Assembly (NCBI RefSeq): GCF_036320965.1
Contig: NC_092241.1
Location: forward strand, 248,001 to 312,000
DNA: 64,000 nucleotides
Reading direction: 5' to 3'
Origin: Panulirus ornatus
Taxonomy: Eukaryota; Arthropoda; Malacostraca; Decapoda; Palinuridae
Shown here: piece by piece, positions 54,606-64,000 of the stretch
Numbering within the stretch: position 1 is the first letter of the stretch
Layout: every line of letters begins with the position of its first letter
The notes under the pieces: model-generated
Told to the model about the DNA's origin: nothing
Database searches by the model: none
Seen by the model: only the letters and a program-made list of their open reading frames with translations
Program-made: the position numbers and the translations under genes

Positions 54606-55699
54606 GCTTTGTCGCTGTCTCCCGCGTTTACGAGGTAGCACAAGGAAACAGACGAAAGAAATGGCCCAACCCACCCCCATACACATGTATATACATACGT
54701 CCACACACGCAAATATACATACCTACACAGCTTTCCATGGTTTACCCCAGACGCTTCACATGCCCTGATTCAATCCACTGACAGCACGTCAACCCCGGTA
54801 TACCACATCGCTCCAATTCACTCTATTCCTTGCCCTCCTTTCACCCTCCTGCATGTTCAGGCCCCGATCACACAAAATCTTTTTCACTCCATCTTTCCAC
54901 CTCCAATTTGGTCTCCCTCTTCTCCTCGTTCCCTCCACCTCCAACACATATATCCTCTTGGTCAATCTTTCCTCACTCATTCTCTCCATGTGCCCAAACC
55001 ATTTCAAAACACCCTCTTCTGCTCTCTCAACCACGCTCTTTTTATTTCCACACATCTCTCTTACCCTTACGTTACTTACTCGATCAAACCACCTCACACC
55101 ACACATTGTCCTCAAACATCTCATTTCCAGCACATCCATCCTCCTGCGCACAACTCTATCCATAGTCCACGCCTCGCAACCATACAACATTGTTGGAACC
55201 ACTATTCCTTCAAACATACCCATTTTTGCTTTCCGAGATAATGTTCTCGACTTCCACACATTCTTCAAGGCTCCCAGAATTTTCGCCCCCTCCCCCACCC
55301 TATGATCCACTTCCGCTTCCATGGTTCCATCCGCTGCCAGATCCACTCCCAGATATCTAAAACACTTCACTTCCTCCAGTTTTTCTCCATTCAAACTCAC
55401 CTCCCAATTGACTTGACCCTCAACCCTACTGTACCTAATAACCTTGCTCTTATTCACATTTACTCTTAACTTTCTTCTTCCACACACTTTACCAAACTCA
55501 GTCACCAGCTTCTGCAGTTTCTCACATGAATCAGCCACCAGCGCTGTATCATCAGCGAACAACAACTGACTCACTTCCCAAGCTCTCTCATCCCCAACAG
55601 ACTTCATACTTGCCCCTCTTTCCAAAACTCTTGCATTCACCTCCCTAACAACCCCATCCATAAACAAATTAAACAACCATGGAGACATCACACACCCCT
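54606..55699 (-). mobile_element. RTE-like LINE copy 29, 5'-truncated
   Basis: Minus-strand young copy with an AAAGCAAA-type tail, short 3' UTR and an open frame of about 300 codons (54789-55699) from QGCVMSPWLF through FADDTAL to VVYRG. Truncated at the QGC codons by a short TA tract, close to the point where copy 7 is cut. Confidence 0.88.
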
Positions 55700-55751
55700 G
55701 TATATATATATATACACAGACGTATACATTCATATTATTATTTTTTTTATT

Positions 55752-57630
55752 ATACTTTGTCGCTGTCTCCCGCGTTTGCGAGGTAGCACAAGGAAACAGA
55801 CGAAAGAAATGGCCCAATCCCCCCCCCCATACACATGTATATACATACGTCCACACACGCAAATATACATACCTACACAGCTTTCCATGGTTTACCCCAG
55901 TCGCTTCACATGCCTTGATTCAATCCACTGACAGCACGTCAACCCCGGTATACCACATCGCTCCAATTCACTCTATTCCTTGCCCTCCTTTCACCCTCCT
56001 GCATGTTCAGGCCCCGATCACACAAAATCTTTTTCACTCCATCTTTCCACCTCCAATTTGGTCTCCCTCTTCTCCTCGTTCCCTCCACCTCCGACACATA
56101 TATCCTCTTGGTCAATCTTTCCTCTCTCATTCTCTCCATGTGCCCAAACCACTTCAAAACACCCTCTTCTGCTCTCTCAATCATGCTCTTTTTATTACCA
56201 CACATCTCTCTTACCCTTACGTTACTCACTCGATCAAACCACCTCACACCACACATTGTCCTCAAACATCTCATTTCCAGCACATCCATCCTCCTGCGCA
56301 CAACTCTATCCATAGCCCACGCCTCGCAACCATACAACATTGTAGGAACCACTATTCCTTCAAACATACCCATTTTTGCTTCCCGAGATAATGTTCTCGA
56401 CTTCCACACATTCTTCAAGGCCCCCAGAATTTTCGCCCCCTCCCCCACCCTATGATCCACTTCCGCTTCCATGGTTCCATCCGCTGCCAGATCCACTCCC
56501 AGATATCTAAAACACTTCACTTCCTCCAGTTTTTCTCCATTCAAACTCACCTCCCAATTGACTTGACCCTCAACCCTACTGTACCTAATAACCTTGCTCT
56601 TATTCACATTTACTCTTAACTTTCTTCTTCCACACACTTTACCAAACTCAGTCACCAGCTTCTGCAGTTTCTCACATGAATCAGCCACCAGCGCTGTATC
56701 ATCAGCGAACAACAACTGACTCACTTCCCAAGCTCTCTCATCCCCAACAGACTTCATACTTGCCCCTCTTTCCAAAACTCTTGCATTTACCTCCCTAACA
56801 ACCCCATCCATAAACAAATTAAACAACCATGGAGACATCACACACCCCTGCCGCAAACCTACATTCACTGAGAACCAATCAGTTTCCTCTTTTCCTACAC
56901 GTACACATGCCTTACATCCTCGATAAAAACTTTTCACTGCTTCTAACAACTTTCCTCCCACACCATATATTCTTAATACCTTCCACAGAGCATCTCTATC
57001 AACTCTATCATATGCCTTCTCCAGATCCATAAATGCTACATACAAATCCATTTGCTTTTCTAAGTATTTCTCACATACATTCTTCAAAGCAAACACCTGA
57101 TCCACACATCCTCTACCACTTCTGAAACCACACTGCTCTTCCCCGATCTGATGCTCTGTACATGCCTTCACCCTCTCAATCAATACCATCCCATATAATT
57201 TACCAGGAATACTCAACAAACTTATACCTCTGTAATTTGAGCACTCACTCTTATCCCCTTTGCCTTTGTACAATGGCACTATGCACGCATTCCGCCAATC
57301 CTCAGGCACCTCACCATGAGTCATACATACATTAAATAACCTTACCAACCAGTCCACAATACAGTCACCCCCTTTTTTAATAAATTCCACTGCAATACCA
57401 TCCAAACCTGCTGCCTTGCCGGCTTTCATCTTCCGCAAAGCTTTCACTACCTCTTCTCTGTTTACCAAATAATTTTCCCTAACCCTCTCACTTTGCACAC
57501 CACCTCGACCAAAACACCCTATATCTGCCACTTTATCATCAAACACATTCAACAAACCTTCAAAATACTCACTCCATCTCCTTCTCACATCACCACTACT
57601 TGTTATCACCTCCCCATTTGCGCCCTTCAC
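55752..57630 (-). mobile_element. RTE-like LINE copy 30, 5'-truncated with intact RT
   Basis: Minus-strand young copy: tail, short 3' UTR and the whole RT plus part of the linker, joined at 57630 to an older LINE 3' UTR. Confidence 0.88.
55939..57630 (-). pseudogene. LINE reverse transcriptase of copy 30
   Basis: About 564 uninterrupted LINE codons: linker from VKGANGEVITSSGDV, RT (EDWRNACIVPLYKG, MDLEKAYDRV, RQGCVMSP, FADDTAL) and C-terminus to VVYRG. Upstream in-frame codons to 57729 belong to the neighbouring older LINE's 3' UTR and are not part of the protein. The endonuclease is missing. Confidence 0.85.
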
Positions 57631-58540
57631 ATTCATATACCTGTACATATTCATACTTGCTGCCTTCATCCTTTCCCGTCGCCACCCTGCCACACACAGC
57701 ACCCATCCTCCACATTTGTGCGTGAACAATTGGTAGTGCTAGTAAAAGACAAAAATGGCCACATTCAATCACACTCAGTCTCTAGCTGTCATGTGTAATG
57801 CACCAAAACCACAACTCCCTTTCCACAACCATGCCACACAAAGCTTTCCATGGTTTACCCCAGATGCTTCACATGCCCTGTTTCAATCCATTAACAGCAT
57901 ATCGTTCCATTTCATTCTGTTCCTTGCATAACTTTTGCCCTCCTGTATGTTCAGGCCCCGATCACTCAAAATCTTTTTCACTCTATCTTTCCACCTCCAA
58001 TTTGGTCTCCTGCTTCTCCTCGTTCCCTCTACCTCCAACACATATATCCTCTACGTCAATCTTTCCTGATTCATTCTCCCCATGTATCCAACCATTTTAA
58101 CATAACCCTCTTCTGCTCTCTCAACCACACCCTTTTTAATAACACACATCTCTCTCACCCTTTCATTACTTATTTTCATTACATACTGTCCTCAAACATT
58201 TCATTTCCAACACATCCACCCTCTTCCACACGACCCTATCTATAGCCCATGCCTCGCAACCATATAACATTGTTGGAACCACTATTCCTGCAAGCATACC
58301 TATTTTTGCTCTCCAAGAAAATGTTCCCATCTTCCACACATTCTTCAACCCTGTGATTCACTTCCACTTTCATGGTTCCACCTGCTGCTAAGTCCACTCC
58401 CTGATATCTAAAACACTTCACTTCCTCCAGTTTTTCTCCATTCACACTTACCTCCTAACTAACTTGTCCCTCAACCCTACTGAACCTAGTAACCTTGCTC
58501 ATATTCACATTTACTCTCAACTTTCTTCTTTCATACACTG
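57631..58540 (-). mobile_element. Old RTE-like LINE copy 31, 3' half
   Basis: Minus-strand diverged copy: part of the long-type 3' UTR (ATTCATACTTGCTGCC, CGTCGCCACC, CTCAGTCTCTAGCTGTC), then the C-terminal coding region with frameshifts and a deletion, to CERRKLRVNVN. At 58540 it meets a plus-strand copy. Confidence 0.78.
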
Positions 58541-59534
58541 GGAAATTATATGGGAGGGTATTGATTGAGAGGGTCACGGCATGTACAGAGCATCAGATTG
58601 GGGAAGAGCAGTGTGGTTTCAGAAGTGTTAGAGGATGTGTGGATCAAGTGTTTGCTTTGAAGAATGTATGTGAGAAATACTTACAAAAATACAAGGATTT
58701 TCATGTAGCATTTATGGATCTGGAGAAGGCATACAACAGGGTGGATAGAGATGCTTTGTGGAAGATTTTAGGAGTAAATGGTGTGGGATGTAAGTTGCTA
58801 GAAGCAGTGAAAAGTTTTTACCAAGGATGTAAGGCATGTGTACAAGTAGGAAGAGAGGAAAGTAATTGGTTCACAGTGAATGTTGGTTTGTGGCAAGGGT
58901 GCGTGATGTCTCCATGGTTGCGCTGTTTGTTTATGGATGGGGTTGTTAGGGAGGTGAATGCAAGAGTTTTGGAGAGAGGGGCAAGTATGCAGTCTGTTGA
59001 GGATGAGAGGGGTTGGGAAGTGAATCAGTTGTTGTTCGCTGATGAAACAGCGCTGGTAGCTGATTCGGGTGAGAAACTGCAGAAGCTGGTGACTGAGTCT
59101 TGTAAAATGTGTGAAAGAAGAAAGCTGAGAGTAAATGTGAATAAGAGCAAGGTTATCAGGTTCAGTATGGTTGACAGACAAGTCAATTGGGAGGTAAGTT
59201 TGAATGGAGAAAAACTGGAGGAAGTGAAGTGTTTTAGATACCTGGGAGTGGATTTAGCAGCGTATGGAACCATGGAAGCAGAATGAGTCACATGGTGGGG
59301 GAGGCAGCAAAGGTTCTGGGAGCGTTGAAGAATGTATGGAAGGCGAAAACGTTATCTCAGTGAGCAAAAATTGGTATGTTTGAAGGAATAGTGGTTCCAA
59401 CAATGTTATATGGCTGCGAGGCATGGGCTATAGATAGGGCTGTGCAGAAAAGGAGAGATGTGTTGGAAATGAGATATTTGAGGATAATATGTGTGAGGTG
59501 GTTTGATCAAGTAAGTAATGATAGGGTAAGAGAG
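58541..59534 (+). mobile_element. Old RTE-like LINE copy 32, internal segment
   Basis: Plus-strand diverged copy from GKLYGRVLIERV through MDLEKAYNRVDR and QGCVMSPW to a mutated FADETAL (Asp to Glu in the catalytic pair), then frameshifts. It ends at REI at 59534 without 3' UTR or tail. The catalytic substitution alone would inactivate it. Confidence 0.8.
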
Positions 59535-61494
59535 ATCATTCATTATACTTTGCCACTGTCTCCCGCATTAGCGAGGTAGCGCAAGCAAACAGATGAAAGA
59601 ATGGCCCAACCCACCCTCATACGCATGTATATGCATACAAATCCACACACATGCATATACATACCTATACATCTCAATGTATACATATATATATACACAC
59701 ACACAGACATATACATATATACACAAGTACAAAATTCACACTATCTGCCCTTATTCATTCTCGTCGCCACCCCAACACACATGAAATGACATCCCCCTCC
59801 CCCCACATGTGCGCAAGGTAGCACTAAGAAAAGACAACAAAGGCCACATTCGTTAACACTCAGTCTCTAGCTGTTATGTATAATGCACCGAAACAACAGC
59901 TCCCTTTCTACATCCAGGTCCCAAAGAACTTTCCATGGTTTACCCCAGACGCTTCACATGCCCTGGTTCAATCCACTGACAGCATGTCTACCCTGGTATA
60001 CCACATCGTCCAAATTCACTCTATTCCTTGCACGCCTTTCACCCTCCTGCATGTTCAGGCCCCGATCACTCAAAATCCTTTTCACTCCATCTTTCCACCT
60101 CCAATTTGGTCTCCCACTTCTCCTTGTTCCCTCCACCTCTGACACATATCCCCTTTGTCAATCTTTCCTCACTCATTCTCGCCATGTGACCAAACCATTT
60201 CAAAACACCCTCTTCTGCTCTCTCAACCACACTTTTTTTATTGTCACACATCTCTCCTACCCTTTCATTACTTACTAGATTAAACCACCTCACACCATTT
60301 ATTGCCCTCAAACATCTCATTTCCAACACATCCACCCTCCTCCACACAACTCTATCTATAGCCCATGCCTCACAACCATATAACACTGTTGGAACCACTA
60401 TTCCTTCAAAACAGACCCATTTTTACTTTCTGAGATAACGTTTTCGCCTTCCACACATTTTTCAATGCTCCCAGAACGTTCACCTCCTCCCCCACCCTAT
60501 GATTTACTTCCGCTTCCATGGTTTCATCCGCTGCCAAATCCACTCCCAGATATCTAAAACATTTCACTTCCTCCAGTTTTTCTCCATTCAAACGTACCTC
60601 CCAATTGACTTGTCCCTCAACCCTATTGTACCCAATAACCTTGCTCTTATTCACATTTACTCTTAGCTTTCTTCTTTCACACACTTTACTAAACTCAGTC
60701 ACCAGTTTCTACAGTTTCTCACCCGAATCAGCCACCAGCGCTGTATCATCAGCAAACAACAATTGACTCACTTCCCAAGTTATCTCATCCACAACAGACT
60801 GCATACTTGCCCCTCTCTCCAAAACTCTTGCATTCACCTCCCTAACAACCCCATCCATAAACAAATTAAACAACCATGGAGACATCACGCACCCCTCCTG
60901 CAAACCGACATTCACTAAGAACCAATCACTTCCTTCCTACTCGTACACATGCCTTACATCCTCGATAAAAACTTTTCACTGCTTCTAACAACTTGCCTTC
61001 CACACCATACATTCTTAATACCTTCCATAGAGCATCTCTATCAACTCTATCATATACCTTCTCCAGATCCACAAATGCTACAAACAAATCCATTTGCTTT
61101 TCTAAGTATTTCTCACATACATTCTTCAAAGCAAACACCTGATCCACACATCCTCTACCACTTCTGAAACCACACTGCTCTTCCCCAATCTGATGCTCTG
61201 TACATGCCTTCACCCTCTCAATCGATATCCTCCCATATAATTAACCAGGAATACTCAACAAACTTATACCTCTCTAATTTGAGCACTCACTTTTATCCCC
61301 TTTGCCTTTGTACAATGGCACTATGCAAGCATTCCGCCAATCCTCAGGCACCTCCCCATGAGTCATACATACATTAAATAACCTTACCAACCAGTCAACA
61401 ACACAGTCACCCCCTTTTTTAATAAATTCGACAGTAATGTCATCCAAACCCGCTGCCTTGCCAGCTTTCATCTTCCACAAAGCTTATACTACCT
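59535..61494 (-). mobile_element. Older RTE-like LINE copy 33 with long 3' UTR
   Basis: Minus-strand copy from tail (CTTTGCCACTGTCTCCCGC) and long 3' UTR (to about 59985), C-terminus and RT with FADDTAL and MDLEKVYDRV (in plus strand at about 60750 and 61050), several frameshifts and a stop in the PGKLYG stretch, to KAGKAAGLDD at 61494. Confidence 0.82.
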
Positions 61495-61638
61495 TGTCAT
61501 TGTCTCCCACGTTAGTGAGGTAGCGCAAGGAAACAGACGAAAGAATGGCCCAACCCACCCACATACGCATGTATATACATACACATCCACATACGCACAT
61601 ATACATACCTATACATTCAATATATACATATATATACA
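61495..61638 (-). mobile_element. LINE 3' UTR fragment 34
   Basis: Tail and TATACATACA-rich part of the 3' UTR only, ending before a T-run that starts copy 35. Confidence 0.7.
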
Positions 61639-61651
61639 TTTTTTTTTTTTT

Positions 61652-63015
61652 TCCGCTGTCTCCCGCATTTGTGAGGTAGTGCAAGGAAACAGACGAAAGA
61701 AATGGCCCAACCCACCCCCATACACATGTATATACATACGTCCACACACTCAAATATACATACATACACAGACATATACATATATACACATGTACATAAT
61801 TCATACTTGCTGCCTTTATTCATTCCCATCGCTACCCCGCCACACAGGAAATGACAACCCCCTCCCCCCATATGCGCGCATGGTAGCACAACGAAAAGAC
61901 AACAAAGGCCACATTCATTCACACTCAGTCTCTACCTGTCATGTATAGTGCACCAAAACCACAGCTCCCTTTCCACATCCAGGCCCCACAAAACTTTCTG
62001 TGGCTTACCCAAGACACTTCCCATGCCCTGGTTCAATCCACTGACAGCACATCGACCATGGTATACCACATCGTTCCAATTCACTCTTTGTTGTACACCT
62101 TTCACCCTCCTGTATCACTCAAAATCTTTTTCACTCCATCCTTCCATCTCCAATGTGGTTTCCCGCTTCTCCTAGTTCCCTGTACCTCTGACATATATAT
62201 CCTCTTTGTCAATCTTTCCTCATTCGTTCTCTCTATGTGACCAAACCACTTCAACACACCCTCTTCTGCTCTCTTAACCATACCCTTTCTATTACCACAT
62301 ATCTCTCTTACCCTTTCATTACTTACTCGATCAAACCACCTCACATCACATATTGTCCTCAAACATTTCATTTCCAATATATCCACCCTCCTCCACACAA
62401 CCCTATCTAAAGCCCATGCCTCACAACCATATAACACTGCTGAAACCACTAATCCTTCAAAAATACCCTTTTTTGCTCTCGGAGATAACGTTCTTGCCTT
62501 CCACACATTCTTCATCGCTCAGAGAACCTTCATCCCCTATCCCACCTTGTGACACACTTCCACTTCCATGGTTCCATCTGCTGCTAAGTCCATTCCCAGA
62601 TGTCTAAAACACTTCACTTCCTCCAGTTTTTCTCCATTCAAACTTACCTCCCAGCTAACATGTCTCCCAACCCTACTGTACCTAATAACCTTACTCTTAT
62701 TCACATTTACCCTCAACTTTCTTCTTTTGACACACTTTGCCAAACTCAGTCACCAACTTCAGCAGTTTCTCACCCAAATCAGCCACCAGTGCTGTATCAT
62801 CAGCAAACAACAAATGATTCACTTCCCAAGCCCTCTCATCCACAACAGACTGCATACTTGCCCCTCTCTCCAAATCTCTTACATTCATCTCCCTAACCAC
62901 CCCATCCATAAACAAATTAAAACAACCATGGAAACATCACACATCCCTGCTGCAAATTGACATTCACTGATAACAAATCTTTTTCCTCTCTTCCTACTCG
63001 TACACATGCTTTACA
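61652..63015 (-). mobile_element. Old RTE-like LINE copy 35 with long 3' UTR
   Basis: Minus-strand diverged copy: tail (CCGCTGTCTCCCGCATTTGT), long 3' UTR, C-terminus (frame 62102-62515), RT with FADDTALVAD on the minus strand near 62800, frameshifts throughout. It stops next to SIDE 13. Confidence 0.8.
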
Positions 63016-63020
63016 TGACC

Positions 63021-63250
63021 TCTATCCCTGGGGATAGGGGGAGAAAGAATACTTCCCATGTATTCCCTGCGTGTCGTAGAAGGCAACTAAAAGGGGAGGG
63101 AGCAGGGGGCTGGAAATCCTCCCCTTCTCATCTTTTTATTTTTCCAAGGAAGGAACAGAGAAAGGGGCCTAGGGAGGATATTCCCTCAAAAGCTCAGTCC
63201 TCTGTTCTTAATGCTACCTCGTAAACTCGGGTAATGGCGAATGGTATGAT
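63021..63250 (+). mobile_element. Short LINE-derived element (SIDE) 13
   Basis: Plus-strand copy from TATCCCTGGGGATAGGGGGA to GGTAATGGCGAATGGTATGA, followed by a few ATG repeats. Confidence 0.82.
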
Positions 63251-63258
63251 GATGATGA

Positions 63259-63600
63259 CTCTCTCACCCCAACTCTCATTTGCCCTCTTTTTCACCTCTT
63301 GCACTTTTCTCTTGACCCTCTCCTGCTTTCTTTTATACATCTCCCAGTCATTTGCACTCCTTCCCTACAAAAATCATCCAAATGCGAGTCTCTTCTCTTT
63401 CACTTACAATCTTACTTCCGCATCCCACCATTCACTACCCTTTTTAATCTGCCCACCTCCTACCTTTCTCATGCCACATGCATCTTTTGCGCAAGCCATC
63501 ACTGCTTCCCTAAATACATCCCATTCCTCCCCTACTCCCCTTATGCTATTTGCTCTCAATTTTTTGCCATTCTGCACTCAATCTCTCCTGGTCCTTCCTC
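63259..63600 (-). mobile_element. LINE linker fragment 36
   Basis: Minus-strand piece of the endonuclease-RT linker only (ANESWGER back through REAFG to the QERL region), frameshifted, with both ends missing. Confidence 0.75.
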
Positions 63601-63804
63601 AGCCAGGTACCCATATTACTGACCAATCCCTAGGGGTGGATGAACATCTGGGTTCACTGTGGACCCACTGCAACAACCACAATTCAACCTATGCTCTCTA
63701 CTACTTCAGTACTTCTTTCCATTCTTTCAAACTACTCTTCATTTTCTTGTTCAACACCATATTTCATTATTCTATCATCTATACCTGTTTGACTTGTCCT
63801 ACTC
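63601..63804. other. Unclassified sequence
   Basis: No LINE similarity and no convincing coding frame. It sits between a LINE linker fragment and a decayed SIDE, so it could be part of another repeat. Confidence 0.4.
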
Positions 63805-64000
63805 TAACATGGTAGCATAAGAACAGATATATGAATGTTCAAGGAGAAACCCTCACTTGGCTCCTCTTCCTGTTACCCCATCTAGGAAGTAAAAATGCAG
63901 GAGGGAAGGATTTCCAAAACCCCTGCTCCTACCTCTCTTAGATGTTTTCTACAACAAGCAGGAGAAAAAAGGGTAATAATCTTTCTCGCACCTGAGAAAA
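63805..64000 (-). mobile_element. SIDE 14, degenerate
   Basis: Minus-strand order of the short element is still legible: ATGGTAGCATAAGAACAGAT, CCTCACTTGGCTCCTCTTCC, a purine-rich middle, GATTTCCAAAACCCCTGCTC, TTTTCTACAACAAGCAGG. Many substitutions; one of the oldest copies. Runs to the window edge. Confidence 0.6.

Overview
The window looks like nuclear DNA of an arthropod, most plausibly a decapod crustacean. The signs are intron-bearing host exons, very long (TA)n tracts, a TTAGG-type (arthropod telomere motif) tract at 51874-51923, and a dense LINE landscape of a kind I associate with decapod genomes; that last point is recollection. No prokaryotic gene organisation, CRISPR array or intact RNA gene was seen.

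About 80% of the window is one non-LTR retrotransposon family, called here the RTE-like LINE. A complete element is about 3.3-3.5 kb: a short 5' UTR, one ORF of about 1000 codons (APE endonuclease, then reverse transcriptase, then a Cys/Gly/Arg-rich C-terminus; no ORF1 and no RNase H seen), a 3' UTR, and an A-run followed by (TA)n. I count about 36 pieces on both strands. They form age layers: a young, nearly identical set with a short 3' UTR (about 190 bp) and an older diverged set with a long 3' UTR (about 450 bp). The best copy, 5601-8793 on the minus strand, has an uninterrupted 1008-codon ORF with all recognisable catalytic residues. A short element of about 230 bp, present about 14 times, carries the LINE's 5' head and a LINE-like 3' tail around an unrelated middle. 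It looks like a non-autonomous derivative.

Layout. 1-8.9 kb: nested LINE and short-element copies. 8.9-15.5 kb: older, low-copy DNA with a host terminal exon (9319-9658, plus), two decayed LINE remnants, a MITE-like element, and a Tigger/pogo DNA transposon with recognisable terminal inverted repeats (14372-15469). 15.6-40.6 kb: dense LINE array, including a 1.28-kb tandem amplification at 17.4-22.6 kb. 40.6-43.6 kb: a Penelope-like element fragment, then the last coding exon of ZNHIT1 (42864-43092, minus) with its downstream UTR. 43.6-64 kb: more LINE copies, the TTAGG tract and a second, opposite-strand Penelope-like element (53631-54565).

How it fits together. The two host exons are terminal exons of genes whose other exons lie outside the window, so most of the LINE array is probably intronic or intergenic. 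ZNHIT1 would have at least about 20 kb of repeat-filled intron on the right. Most element borders coincide with (TA)n or A/T runs. This suggests that the family inserts into, and also supplies, TA microsatellite targets, which would let copies stack head-to-tail and as inverted pairs.
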